A stretch of DNA of 64,000 bases from F23-D06 sp963643165 (GCA_963643165.1 CAVIJD010000002.1:36132-100131), one strand, 5' to 3'. Counted from the stretch's first letter, positions 35,054-44,543 are shown. Notes: generated from the letters alone by a model not told the origin. Numbers and translations are program-made.

Positions 35054-37897
35054 TTACCAATTAATGCGTTTGACATAATCTTGGGCGTATTTCTTCAAAG
35101 CGTCCCCCTCTATGATCTCGATGTGGTCGGCCAACCCGATGTAGAACCTGCCGACGCCGGCCATGCTATATACGTCGGTGTCCAGTTGCCAATAGCCGTT
35201 TTTCAGATCTATAATCTCTTTGTCGGCATCGACGAACTCCTCTACCAACAGATTCTTGGCCATCGTGTCAAGATGCAGGGAGAGGTGCGTGGGCGTGGTC
35301 CCGATCATGTTGAACAGGTCGATGTTTAACTCCTTGTGCTCCAACTCGCGGGTCCATTTGTCGTCCAGTATCTCCACATTCCCAATCCTTGAAACCGAGA
35401 AGAGCTTGTTTTTTGAATCCACGGGGTCAAAACACCAGATGTGTTTGCGGCTTTTGGCAAAGGCAAACGGCTCCACTTGCCGGTCGCGGCAGTCACCGCC
35501 ATTGCTGGAACTGTATCCGTGAAAGATGACTTTCCTTTTCCCTGAAATCGCTTCTTTGATGGCACCTTTTGACCTTTCAGTGTCTTTGTTGAAGTGCATT
35601 TTCCAGGCCTGAGCCCTTTTTTTCATGTCTTCGTCCATTTCCCGAGTCTCCGCATTGATTCTCAAGTATGCTTTCCCGTCAAGGTGGACGATCTTGTGCT
35701 CGCAAGGCTTTATCTGGAGGGCGACGACGTTGTTGTCGCACAAAGGCACAATCTGTATGTCGATGAGCACGTCTAAGCCGAACGCCCGTTTCGCCTCGTC
35801 TTGTATGTGACGTGTGTACTCGTCGATGTTGTGGAATCTCAGGAAGTCCATGTCCTGTTTGATGCCGAAAGCATAGCCTAAATCGTTGACACCCAAATAA
35901 AGCGTGCCGCCCGTCTCGGAATTCAAAAATCCGCACACGGCCTTGAAAACGTTTTGGTGCTGCGTGACCGGGGCGGGTTTCATGTTGTTGTTCGGGGGAT
36001 ACACGAAGGAGGTCTTGAACTCTTTGCTCATGTCCTCATTGCCGAAGTAGGCCCCGTTTTCTTCGTCCAGGTCCGTGGCCGTGTCGTCCTCAATGGAGAG
36101 CATCTTGGTGATCTCCCGTTTGATGACATTCAGGCTGGATTCGGACAAGATGCCACGGATGCGGCTGCTCGACTGCACCAGTTTCGCTAATTTGGAAATC
36201 ATCTCGTCGTCCCCGTCGATGGCATCGTCAACAAGTTGCACATTGGACGGCCTTTCGTAGTTGCCCAGTATCTCAACTATCAGCCTGCGCCTTTTTACAA
36301 CGTCAAGCTCAGAAATGTCGTCAGCCACGTTTACGGAGAACATTTTGTCGTATTTCCCTTGGACAAAATAGATGCAGCATCTCAAATATTGCGACATGAA
36401 GTCCAGAAAGTTCATGGAGTTGATGTTCTCTGAGATTTTGCAAAGGATGCCGATGGTGCAAAGCATCTTGTACCGCTCCGTCGGGACGGAGATTTTCCGC
36501 TGAAGGATGTACAGTATGATGGCCGCGGCCGACAACTCCGAAGCCCTGATGGCCGCCGTTTTGTTCCCCTCTTCTTCCGGCAGGTCGTCTTCATGGTCAA
36601 AACAGTAATGAATAAGCACTTCTTCGCGGACTCCTTGTTCGTCAAACCGGTCATTGCTCTCTTCGATGAAGTCGGCATGCACGTATCCGTTCGGGCTCAT
36701 GTGCGTCACTTGCAGCCGGGCGTAAAGGTCAGGGTCAAACTCATTCTTTTGCGTATAGACAACGTAGCCGGTCTCTGTAAACCACATGGTGTTCCCGTTG
36801 GTTACTTTCAGGGATTTGGCGAGCACCTCCTCTCCGCTGCGTACGCATTCTTCCATGATATATTTCTTGAAGTCGGCTGCCATGTCAAATATGCCCGTCC
36901 CGTTTTGCGTGATGCCGCCAAGCCGGGCTTCTATGTCATAGCCGACGGGCAGATATTTCAGACAGTCGTTGAAAGAGTAGGCGAAGGTGCTGTTCATCAT
37001 CAGCTTCCCTTTTATCGGCTCGTATTTGGGGTCGGTGGTTTCCACAAAAATGGTGTTGAGGTCTTTCCCCGTAACCCGCACCCGGATGGTCTGCCTGTCG
37101 GTGATGTCGTATTTCAGCAGCTTTTTGCGCTCGGGCACAATGATGCGGCAGTCTTCCAGAAATGTCTCCGTGAAACTGCAAATGGCATCCAAGTCGTTTT
37201 GCAGACTTTGTTTCAACTTGTTGGCAGACAAGGAGAAAACTTTAATGTGGCCGTCTGCGACGGAGAGCGACAAGTTGAATTTGCCTTTTGTGGTTTCCGC
37301 CCGACTGCAGTTGTATATGGAGAGGCATCGGTTTTCAATAATGGCAGTTCCGACATGCTCGCGGACGTGCGGCGTGTTTGCCCTTTTGAACACGATGCTG
37401 TGTTTAAGGATGCGTTCTGACAGCAAGTCCGGGGAGTCTGACATCAATTCGTGCCGATTGTATCCTAAGGCGTTCACCTCATCGCCCAGCAACGTGTGAA
37501 GTGCGCATTCTGCCACCGCTGTCGTTCTGGCAGCAGAGCAGACCAGGGCGAGCAACAATTGCTGGTAAACAAATGCAATGCGCTTTTCTTCCGGATTTTT
37601 GCAGGCAGAAGAGAGTAGAAAAATTCCTAAAAGACGGATGTAAAAGAGGATAGTTCCTTTCTTGCTGCCCGTTTCATCTTGCAATATCCTGTCGATTTCA
37701 TACAAAGGCTTTGCCGAAAGGTCTTGTATCAGCTGCGATACTCGCTTGTGCAGGAGGTTCAGCGTTTCAACGTAGAATTTGTCCTCTTTAAAGGTCTTGT
37801 TCTGTTCAAGATATTGTACGAGCCGGTCAAAGTTAGTGTCAATATAGTCGGTTTTCAGTTCTATCCAGAGGGGAGCGACGAGGTCTGTGTCTTTCAT
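35054..37897 (-). CDS. Large AlbA_2 (Schlafen-like) and WYL domain protein of unknown function
   Basis: This is a 947-residue soluble protein with no signal peptide. The N-terminal ~610 residues match nothing I recognise; they mix helical text (1-150) with a beta-rich part (about 180-420) and another helical part (about 450-600). Residues about 621-765 resemble an AlbA_2/Schlafen ATP-binding domain (SKEFKTSF, FLNSETGGTLYLGVNDLG, KAYLRINAETREM). Residues about 775-947 resemble a WYL domain (IKEAISGKRKVIFHGYSS, DRQVEPFAF, KHIWCFDPVDSKNKLFSVSRIG). WYL domains sense ligands in transcription regulators and defence systems, and AlbA_2 occurs in regulators and Schlafen proteins. It stands alone with its own promoter. 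A stress- or nucleic-acid-related role is inference. Confidence 0.7.
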   Translation of the reverse strand: MKDTDLVAPLWIELKTDYIDTNFDRLVQYLEQNKTFKEDKFYVETLNLLHKRVSQLIQDLSAKPLYEIDRILQDETGSKKGTILFYIRLLGIFLLSSACKNPEEKRIAFVYQQLLLALVCSAARTTAVAECALHTLLGDEVNALGYNRHELMSDSPDLLSERILKHSIVFKRANTPHVREHVGTAIIENRCLSIYNCSRAETTKGKFNLSLSVADGHIKVFSLSANKLKQSLQNDLDAICSFTETFLEDCRIIVPERKKLLKYDITDRQTIRVRVTGKDLNTIFVETTDPKYEPIKGKLMMNSTFAYSFNDCLKYLPVGYDIEARLGGITQNGTGIFDMAADFKKYIMEECVRSGEEVLAKSLKVTNGNTMWFTETGYVVYTQKNEFDPDLYARLQVTHMSPNGYVHADFIEESNDRFDEQGVREEVLIHYCFDHEDDLPEEEGNKTAAIRASELSAAAIILYILQRKISVPTERYKMLCTIGILCKISENINSMNFLDFMSQYLRCCIYFVQGKYDKMFSVNVADDISELDVVKRRRLIVEILGNYERPSNVQLVDDAIDGDDEMISKLAKLVQSSSRIRGILSESSLNVIKREITKMLSIEDDTATDLDEENGAYFGNEDMSKEFKTSFVYPPNNNMKPAPVTQHQNVFKAVCGFLNSETGGTLYLGVNDLGYAFGIKQDMDFLRFHNIDEYTRHIQDEAKRAFGLDVLIDIQIVPLCDNNVVALQIKPCEHKIVHLDGKAYLRINAETREMDEDMKKRAQAWKMHFNKDTERSKGAIKEAISGKRKVIFHGYSSSNGGDCRDRQVEPFAFAKSRKHIWCFDPVDSKNKLFSVSRIGNVEILDDKWTRELEHKELNIDLFNMIGTTPTHLSLHLDTMAKNLLVEEFVDADKEIIDLKNGYWQLDTDVYSMAGVGRFYIGLADHIEIIEGDALKKYAQDYVKRINW

Positions 37898-37930
37898 TGT
37901 TTGTGGTGTTATGGTTTCTTTTATAGGCTC

Positions 37931-37939
37931 GCAAAGATA
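37931..37939 (-). promoter_or_regulatory. Bacteroidetes -7 promoter element for the AlbA_2-WYL gene
   Basis: TATCTTTGC on the minus strand, 34 bases before the start at 37897. Confidence 0.72.
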
Positions 37940-37995
37940 GTGTATTCCTCCTTGTCTGCCATACCTTTGGGCGGATTATTTTTTGCCCGTGAAAT

Positions 37996-38026
37996 AAAAA
38001 AGCGGAGAGTTGTTAGCCCTCCGCCG
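37996..38026 (-). terminator. Intrinsic terminator of htpG
   Basis: On the minus strand GCGGAG and CTCCGC pair around a loop and are followed by TTTTTTA, about 25 bases past the htpG stop at 38049. Confidence 0.8.
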
Positions 38027-38048
38027 TGATAAAAAGGAAAAAGAATTG

Positions 38049-39971
38049 TTATAGAATGTCGTAGCTTCTTTTGACGAAATCGGTCAGTTTTTCGCCTGTG
38101 AGGATGTTCTGCGAGAGCAGGGCAAGGTCAATCATCTGCTGTACCAGTTTGGTGCGTTTCTCCTCGTCCTCTTCGCCCACCACGCGGAGGGCGAGCGGAT
38201 GGTTGCCGTTGACAACGAGGTTATAGTGCTCGAAGCCGCCGTAGAAGCCTTGCTGCCCCGACACTTTTTCCATGTCCTTGAAACGCCGCATGAACTCGTT
38301 CTGCGTTATCATGACCGGCAGGTCCGTCTCGCTCAGGTTCTCGACTTGCACCGAGAAGGTCTTGGCGTCGATGTTCTTGTCGAAGCACTCTTTGAGTTTC
38401 TTCTGCTGGTCGTCGCTCAGTTTGGCGGGGTTCACGTCGTCTTTCTTCTCGATGAGCCTGTCGATGGTGTCGGCATCCACGCGGGTGAAACGGGTCTTTT
38501 CAAGCTTCTGTTCCAGCATGTTGATGAAGTGCGTGTCAAAGAAGCCGTCCATGAGCAGCACGTCGTAGCCTTTCTCCTTGGCGGCTGAGATGTAGATGTT
38601 CTGCTCGTCTAAGTTGGCGGCATAAAGGAAGATTACGGTGTCGTCTTTGTTGGTCTGCAGCGCGCTGACGGTGTTGCGGTATTCCTCAATGGTGAAATAT
38701 TTGCCGTCGGTGTTCTTCAGCAAGTAGAAGTCTTTGATTTTGTCGTAGAACTTCTCGTCGGTGAGGGAACCGTATTCCAAGAATACTCTCAACTCGTCCC
38801 ACTTCTTTTCAAAGTCCTCACGGTTTTCCTTGAACATCGACTCGAGTTTTTCTGCCACTTTCTTGCTGATGTAGGTGGAGATCTTCTTGACGTTGGTGTC
38901 TGACTGCAGATAGGAGCGCGACACGTTCAGCGGTATGTCGGGCGAGTCGATGACACCGTGCAGCAGGGTCATGAATTCCGGAATGATGCCCTCCAGCTCG
39001 TCGGTGATATAGACCTGGTTGCAATAGAGTTGGACGCGGTTTTTCTTGAGGTCGAGCTGGTTTTTCACCTTCGGGAAATAGAGGATGCCCGTGAGGTTGA
39101 AAGGGTAGTCCACGTTGAGATGGATCTGGAACAGGGGCTCTTCCATCGACATGGGGTAGAGTTCGTGGTAGAACTTGCGGTAGTCTTCGTCTGTCAGTGT
39201 CGATGGGGTCTTCTGCCAAAGTGGGTCGGTGTCGTTGATGATGCGCGGCACCTCCACGGCCACCTCTTTGGGCTCTTCTTTCTTCTCCTCGCTGTTCTCG
39301 TCCACGGCTTTCGTCTCCTCTTCGGGCTTCGGCTCCGGCTTGCGCCATTCGGTCTTGTTGCCGCAACGGATCGGGATGGGCAGGAAACGGCAGTATTTGT
39401 TCAGCAGTTCCACGATTTTGTTCTCTTCGAGGAAGTTCTGCGCGTCGTCAGAGATGTGCAGAACGATCTCGGTGCCGCGGTCCGCTTTGTCGCTCTCTTC
39501 CATCGTGAACTCGGTGGAACCGTCGCAACTCCATTTTACGGCCTTGGTGTCAGGCATGTACGATTTGGTGATGATATCGACCCGGTCGGAAACCATGAAC
39601 GACGAGTAGAAACCCAGTCCGAAATGGCCGATGATGTTGGTGGCATCTTGCCCTTTGTATTTGGAGAGGAAATCCTCGGCCCCCGAAAAGGCGATCTGGT
39701 TGATGTATTTGTCCACCTCCTCGGCCGTCATGCCGATGCCCCGGTCGATGATGCGGATGCACTTGCCCTCTTTATCTACCTTTACCTCAATGGTGAGGTC
39801 GCCCAACTCGCCGTCGGCCTTGCCCAACGAAGACAAGGTTTTCATCTTCTGCGTGGCATCTACGGCGTTGGAAATGATTTCGCGGAGGAATATCTCGTGG
39901 TCTGAATACAGGAATTTCTTGATTACGGGGAAAATGTTTTCCGTTTTGACGTTGATGTTACCTTTTTGCAT
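38049..39971 (-). CDS. htpG: Chaperone HtpG (Hsp90)
   Basis: HtpG is the bacterial Hsp90, an ATP-driven dimeric chaperone. The 640 residues show the N-terminal ATPase motifs EIFLREIISNAVDATQKM, IDRGIGMTAEEVDKYINQIAFSGAEDF and GHFGLGFYSSFMV. An acidic charged insert (about 215-245) follows, then the middle domain (NLTGILYFPKV, RVQLYCNQVYITDELEGIIPEF) and a C-terminal domain. The charged insert is typical of Bacteroidetes HtpG. It is divergent from dnaK over a 322-base region with shared repeat elements. Confidence 0.96.
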   Translation of the reverse strand: MQKGNINVKTENIFPVIKKFLYSDHEIFLREIISNAVDATQKMKTLSSLGKADGELGDLTIEVKVDKEGKCIRIIDRGIGMTAEEVDKYINQIAFSGAEDFLSKYKGQDATNIIGHFGLGFYSSFMVSDRVDIITKSYMPDTKAVKWSCDGSTEFTMEESDKADRGTEIVLHISDDAQNFLEENKIVELLNKYCRFLPIPIRCGNKTEWRKPEPKPEEETKAVDENSEEKKEEPKEVAVEVPRIINDTDPLWQKTPSTLTDEDYRKFYHELYPMSMEEPLFQIHLNVDYPFNLTGILYFPKVKNQLDLKKNRVQLYCNQVYITDELEGIIPEFMTLLHGVIDSPDIPLNVSRSYLQSDTNVKKISTYISKKVAEKLESMFKENREDFEKKWDELRVFLEYGSLTDEKFYDKIKDFYLLKNTDGKYFTIEEYRNTVSALQTNKDDTVIFLYAANLDEQNIYISAAKEKGYDVLLMDGFFDTHFINMLEQKLEKTRFTRVDADTIDRLIEKKDDVNPAKLSDDQQKKLKECFDKNIDAKTFSVQVENLSETDLPVMITQNEFMRRFKDMEKVSGQQGFYGGFEHYNLVVNGNHPLALRVVGEEDEEKRTKLVQQMIDLALLSQNILTGEKLTDFVKRSYDIL

Positions 39972-40293
39972 TGTATCAGTTTTTGTTTGTTTTTTTCTGT
40001 TGAATCTTGTCTGCCGTCGGCAGAATGCTGATTTTATTGCAAAATATGTGCCAAATTGTCGGCATGAGGCGGCTCCCGTCTGCTCGAGCAGCCTGCTTGT
40101 ACAAATTTATATTATGGCCCGCATCTGCACTGGACGGTGGAAGCGGCGGACCGGGCGACTGACAATTTGTCATATTCGCATTTTGTCTCTTTTTTGGCAC
40201 AATTGTTGTTTTGTTGGAGTTGTCTGCGTTCAGGCAATGAAAGCAGACGGGACAATAAACAACGAGTAATAACAAAAAAAAATAACAAACATC
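39972..40293. promoter_or_regulatory. Divergent htpG/dnaK regulatory region with shared CAATTTG elements
   Basis: No clear TAnnTTTG is seen for either gene. The region holds a 13-base palindrome CTGCCGTCGGCAG (40011-40023), an imperfect palindrome TGCCAAATTGTCGGCA (40049-40064), the palindrome TGACAATTTGTCA (40160-40172) and TTTGGCACAATTGTTG (40193-40208). The second and third share GACAATTTG on opposite strands. This arrangement suggests a common heat-shock operator. It does not match CIRCE. Confidence 0.5.
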
Positions 40294-42222
40294 ATGGGAA
40301 AAATTATTGGAATAGACTTAGGAACTACGAACTCTTGCGTAGCAGTAATGGAAGGCAGTGAGCCGGTAGTGATCCCCAACAGCGAAGGCAGAAGGACAAC
40401 CCCCTCTATCGTGGCTTTTGTGGGCAACAATGAACGTAAGGTCGGCGACCCTGCAAAACGTCAGGCCATCACCAACCCCACCAAGACCATCTTCTCAATC
40501 AAGAGATTCATGGGCGAAACCTACGACCGGGTGACAAGAGAAATAGAACGCGTGCCCTACACGGTTGAAAGGGCATCCAACAATATGCCGAAAGTCAAGA
40601 TCGACGACCGCTCCTATACGGCTCAGGAGATTTCGGCAATGGTTCTTCAAAAGATGAAGAAGACCGCCGAGGACTATCTCGGCCAGGAGGTTACCGAGGC
40701 TGTCATCACGGTGCCGGCATACTTCAGCGACTCGCAACGTCAGGCCACTAAGGAGGCCGGCGAAATCGCAGGCCTTACCGTGAAACGTATTATCAATGAA
40801 CCGACGGCTGCCGCTTTGGCATACGGCCTCGACAAGAAGAAAGCCGACTCTAAGGTGGCCGTCTTCGACTTGGGCGGCGGCACGTTCGATATCTCAATCC
40901 TTGAACTCGGCGACGGCGTCTTCGAGGTGAAGTCAACCAACGGCGACACCCACCTGGGCGGCGATGACTTCGACCACAAGATTATCGACTGGCTGGCCGA
41001 GGAGTTCATGAAAGACTATCATGTGGACTTGAGAAAGGATGCTATGGCACTGCAGCGTCTGAAAGAGGCCGCCGAGAAAGCCAAGATTGAACTTTCCAGC
41101 TCCAACTCTACGGAAATCAACTTGCCGTATATCATGCCTATCGACGGTGTGCCTCAACACCTGGTGCGCACACTCACCCGTTCGCAGTTCGAGCAGCTGT
41201 GCGACGACCTGATCCGCGCCACTATCGAGCCTTGCAAGAAAGCGCTTGCCGACGCAGGCTATACGACCAGCGACATTGACGAGGTTATCCTCGTGGGCGG
41301 CTCTACCCGTATCCCGGCTATCCAACAGATTGTGGAGAAGTTCTTCAACAAGACCCCGTCTAAGGGCGTCAATCCGGACGAGGTGGTGGCCATCGGCGCG
41401 GCTATCCAAGGCGGCGTGCTCAGCGGCGATGTGAAAGACATTCTGCTGCTTGACGTTACCCCGCTGTCATTGGGCCTCGAAACACTGGGCGGCGTGATGA
41501 CCAAACTAATTGAGTCTAACACGACCATCCCGACCAAGAAGACCGAGACATTCACAACGGCAGTCGATAACCAGACCTCCGTGGAGATCCACGTGCTGCA
41601 AGGCGAGCGTCCTATGGCTGCCCAGAACAAGAGCATCGGCCGCTTCCACCTCGACGGCATCCCCGCAGCACAACGCGGCATCCCGCAAATTGAGGTCACG
41701 TTCGACATCGACTCTAACGGCATCCTCAACGTCACCGCACGCGACAAAGCCTCCGGCAAAGAGCAGAAGATCAGAATCGAAGCCTCTTCCGGCTTGAGCG
41801 ATGACGAAATCAAACGGATGAAAGCTGAAGCTGAGGCCAATGCCGACGCCGACAAGAAGGCCAAAGAGGAAATCGACAAACTGAATGCCGCCGACTCGCT
41901 GGTGTTCAATACCGAAAAGCAACTCAAGGAGTTCGGCGACAAGGTGCCGGCTGCCGACAGAAGCAAGATCGAGGCCGCCGCTGCCAAACTGAAGACCGCT
42001 CACGACAACAAGGATTTTGCCGGCATCGACGCAGCCACAACAGAACTGCAGAACGCTTGGCAGGCCGCCTCTGCCCAGATGTACCAGCAGAACGGCGCAA
42101 CCCCCGGCCCTAATGCCGGTGCGCAGGGCAACTGCGCAGGCGGCAACTGCGGCAATGCCAACGCCAACGCCAATTCCGGCGACGGCGAAGTGCAAGACGT
42201 CGATTTCGAAGAAGTGAAATAG
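40294..42222 (+). CDS. dnaK: Chaperone DnaK (Hsp70)
   Basis: DnaK binds unfolded segments in an ATP cycle with DnaJ and GrpE. The 642 residues show GIDLGTTNSCVAVMEG (5-20), the ATPase signatures VFDLGGGTFDIS and ILVGGSTRIPAIQ, the linker LLLDVTPLSLGLET, and the substrate domain. The end is DVDFEEVK, as usual. The glycine/asparagine-rich tail before it holds two cysteines (GNCAGGNCGN), which is unusual. dnaJ and grpE are not next to it. A terminator follows. Confidence 0.97.
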   Translation: MGKIIGIDLGTTNSCVAVMEGSEPVVIPNSEGRRTTPSIVAFVGNNERKVGDPAKRQAITNPTKTIFSIKRFMGETYDRVTREIERVPYTVERASNNMPKVKIDDRSYTAQEISAMVLQKMKKTAEDYLGQEVTEAVITVPAYFSDSQRQATKEAGEIAGLTVKRIINEPTAAALAYGLDKKKADSKVAVFDLGGGTFDISILELGDGVFEVKSTNGDTHLGGDDFDHKIIDWLAEEFMKDYHVDLRKDAMALQRLKEAAEKAKIELSSSNSTEINLPYIMPIDGVPQHLVRTLTRSQFEQLCDDLIRATIEPCKKALADAGYTTSDIDEVILVGGSTRIPAIQQIVEKFFNKTPSKGVNPDEVVAIGAAIQGGVLSGDVKDILLLDVTPLSLGLETLGGVMTKLIESNTTIPTKKTETFTTAVDNQTSVEIHVLQGERPMAAQNKSIGRFHLDGIPAAQRGIPQIEVTFDIDSNGILNVTARDKASGKEQKIRIEASSGLSDDEIKRMKAEAEANADADKKAKEEIDKLNAADSLVFNTEKQLKEFGDKVPAADRSKIEAAAAKLKTAHDNKDFAGIDAATTELQNAWQAASAQMYQQNGATPGPNAGAQGNCAGGNCGNANANANSGDGEVQDVDFEEVK

Positions 42223-42257
42223 ACACTCCATAATAATTTAGTGCTGAATGATTAATG

Positions 42258-42293
42258 AAAAAGAGAGAACGGGCAACCGTCCTCTCTTTTTTT
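42258..42293 (+). terminator. Intrinsic terminator of dnaK
   Basis: AAAGAGAG with ACGG pairs with CCGT and CTCTCTTT around a GCAA tetraloop, followed by a T run, about 36 bases after the dnaK stop. Confidence 0.85.
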
Positions 42294-42348
42294 GATTGAA
42301 ATTGCCCAATATGCCGCCGCAGGCGGGCATAATATCCCCACAATCTGC

Positions 42349-42357
42349 TATCTTTGC
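42349..42357 (+). promoter_or_regulatory. Bacteroidetes -7 promoter element for the SDR gene
   Basis: TATCTTTGC, 12 bases before the ATG at 42369. It overlaps the TTG at 42354 and so rules that codon out as the start. Confidence 0.7.
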
Positions 42358-42368
42358 GCCGTCTAATT

Positions 42369-43160
42369 ATGAGTATGATGAATGAAGAGAGACCCTATGC
42401 ACTGGTTACCGGCGCAAGTTCCGGCATCGGTTACCAATACGCCCGCCTGCTGGCACAGAAAGGATACAACCTTTTGATTGTCAGCAATGAGGCTGATGCC
42501 ATCGCCCAAAAACAACAGCAACTGGCACAAGATTACCCCGTGCGGGTCATGGCTCTTTGCTGCGACCTGGGCACCGCCGGGGCTGCCCAAGAACTGTACG
42601 GCTGGTGCCGCGAACACCAACTCGTGGTAGAGGTGCTTGTCAACAATGCCGGCGTCTATCACGACCGCGACTTCCTTGCTGAGACCTCCTCCTTCAACGA
42701 GATGATGGTCAACCTGCATGTGCTGACCCCAGCGATGCTGGCCTACTTTTTCGCCCAAGATATGGTGGAAAGACACAAGGGTTATATCCTGAATATGAGT
42801 TCTGTGACCTCTGAAATTGCCGTGCAGAGACTGGCACTATACAGCGCCACAAAATGCTTTCTCAAGAATTTTTCACGCAGCCTCCATATCGAAGTTTACC
42901 ATAAAGGGGTCTATGTCACGGCAGTGCGCCCCGGCGCGGTGGACACGGGCCTGTACTCGCTCGGCCGCAAGTCCACAAAAGCCGGACTGGTGTTGGGCTA
43001 CATCGTCACCCCCGAAAAACTGGCCCGCAAAGGACTGCGTGCCCTCTTCCGGGGCAAGGCTCAGGCTACCCCCGGCATCCTTAACCATGCCTTGATCTTC
43101 CTGGTGTCGCTCCTGCCGACGGGCCTGTTGAGGCTCATTCGCCGACTCGACCTTTTTTAA
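42369..43160 (+). CDS. Short-chain dehydrogenase/reductase
   Basis: The 263-residue protein is a classical SDR. It has the NAD(P) motif VTGASSGIGYQYARLLA, the NNAGVYHD block, and the catalytic Ser (MSSVTSE) and Tyr-x3-Lys (LYSATKCFL). The C-terminus carries a hydrophobic stretch (ILNHALIFLVSLLPTGLLRLI), which suggests membrane association, as in the DltE/YqjQ-like subgroup that acts on lipids or long-chain ketones. The substrate is unknown. It starts 12 bases after its -7 element and is a single-gene transcript. Confidence 0.88.
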   Translation: MSMMNEERPYALVTGASSGIGYQYARLLAQKGYNLLIVSNEADAIAQKQQQLAQDYPVRVMALCCDLGTAGAAQELYGWCREHQLVVEVLVNNAGVYHDRDFLAETSSFNEMMVNLHVLTPAMLAYFFAQDMVERHKGYILNMSSVTSEIAVQRLALYSATKCFLKNFSRSLHIEVYHKGVYVTAVRPGAVDTGLYSLGRKSTKAGLVLGYIVTPEKLARKGLRALFRGKAQATPGILNHALIFLVSLLPTGLLRLIRRLDLF

Positions 43161-43215
43161 CGTTTTTTTTCAATTAAGGCTCGGAGGGACAAGGACAAGA
43201 TGTGCCGCAATTTTT

Positions 43216-43224
43216 TATCTTTGC
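43216..43224 (+). promoter_or_regulatory. Bacteroidetes -7 promoter element for eno
   Basis: TATCTTTGC, 29 bases before the eno start at 43254. Confidence 0.75.
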
Positions 43225-43253
43225 ACGTTTAAAAAAATAAAAGTAAAAAGATT

Positions 43254-44543
43254 ATGAGTCAGATTGTTAAAGTATTAGGACGTGAAATCCTCGATTCAAG
43301 GGGGAACCCTACAGTTGAAGTGGATGTTTATACCGCAGCCGGTGCCATGGGGCGCGCAGCTGTCCCGTCAGGCGCATCCACGGGTGTCCACGAGGCTGTT
43401 GAACTCAGAGACGGACAGCCCGAACGTTTTATGGGCAAGGGCGTTATGAAAGCCGTCCAGAATGTGAACAATGTGATGGCTGAACAGATTGAGGGCATGG
43501 AGGTCAGCGACCAGGCTGAAATCGACGCCCGCATGATCGCCATCGACGGCACAGACAATAAGGGCAATATGGGCGCCAACGCTATCCTCGGCATCTCGCT
43601 TGCCGCCGCCAAGGCCGCTGCCCAAGAAACAGGTCAAGACCTTTTCCGCTATGTGGGCGGCTGCAACGCTACCGTTCTGCCCGTGCCGATGATGAATATC
43701 CTCAATGGTGGTTCTCACGCCGATAATTGTGTTGACTTTCAGGAATTTATGATTATGCCCGTTGGCGCGCCCACATTCCGCGAGGCTGTCAGGATGGGCT
43801 CCGAGATTTTCCATAACCTGAAAAAAGTGCTCAAAGGCAAAGGCTATTCCACCAACGTGGGCGATGAGGGCGGTTTTGCCCCCGACCTCAAGTCTAACGA
43901 GGAGGCTGTCGAGGTTATTCTCCAAGCCATAGAGAATGCCGGATACAAACCTTACGATGATGTTCGCATCGCCCTCGACCCCGCCGCGTCCGAATTTTAT
44001 GACACCGAGAAGAAAATCTATAAATTGAAATGGTCAACCGGCGAGGAGTTTACCCCGCAACAGATGGCTGATTATTGGAAAACCTGGACCGAGAAGTACC
44101 CGATCGTTTCTATCGAGGACGGTATGGCCGAGGATGATTGGGACGGCTGGAAAATCCTGACGGATTCTATCGGCAGCAAGATCCAGTTGGTGGGTGACGA
44201 CCTGTTTGTGACCAACGTGAAGCGTCTGGCCCAAGGTCTCGAGAAAGGTGTCGCCAACTCTATCCTCATCAAGGTGAACCAGATCGGCACACTGACGGAG
44301 ACTATTCAGGCTGTGTCGTTGGCTCAGCGCAACCGCTATACGGCAGTCATGTCGCACCGGTCTGGCGAGACTGAGGACACGACGATCGCCGACCTTGCCG
44401 TGGCGCTCGGCACCGGCCAAATCAAGACGGGCTCGGCAAGTCGCACCGACCGTATATGCAAATACAACCAGCTGATGAGAATCGAGGAGATGCTCGGCTC
44501 TCAGGCTATCTTCCCGGGAAAGAATTTCCCGTTCAGAGGATAA
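43254..44543 (+). CDS. eno: Enolase
   Basis: Enolase converts 2-phosphoglycerate to phosphoenolpyruvate in glycolysis. The 429 residues show REILDSRGNPTVEVDV, the SGASTGVHEAVELRDG loop, LNGGSHADNCVDFQEFMIMP, the metal ligands in the SIEDGMAEDDWDGW and LVGDDLFVTN strands, and the signature ILIKVNQIGTLTET with the SHRSGETEDT loop. Complete and standard. It is followed 49 bases later by the RprY-like regulator on the same strand, with no terminator seen between them, so they may be co-transcribed. Confidence 0.98.
   Translation: MSQIVKVLGREILDSRGNPTVEVDVYTAAGAMGRAAVPSGASTGVHEAVELRDGQPERFMGKGVMKAVQNVNNVMAEQIEGMEVSDQAEIDARMIAIDGTDNKGNMGANAILGISLAAAKAAAQETGQDLFRYVGGCNATVLPVPMMNILNGGSHADNCVDFQEFMIMPVGAPTFREAVRMGSEIFHNLKKVLKGKGYSTNVGDEGGFAPDLKSNEEAVEVILQAIENAGYKPYDDVRIALDPAASEFYDTEKKIYKLKWSTGEEFTPQQMADYWKTWTEKYPIVSIEDGMAEDDWDGWKILTDSIGSKIQLVGDDLFVTNVKRLAQGLEKGVANSILIKVNQIGTLTETIQAVSLAQRNRYTAVMSHRSGETEDTTIADLAVALGTGQIKTGSASRTDRICKYNQLMRIEEMLGSQAIFPGKNFPFRG

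Noticed and set aside
35054..37897. Part of a multi-gene anti-phage island
   Set aside because: The neighbours are murD and htpG with their own promoters and terminators; there is no other defence-like gene within the window.
39972..40293. CIRCE/HrcA operator between htpG and dnaK
   Set aside because: The TTAGCACTC-N9-GAGTGCTAA pattern is absent; other palindromes are present instead.
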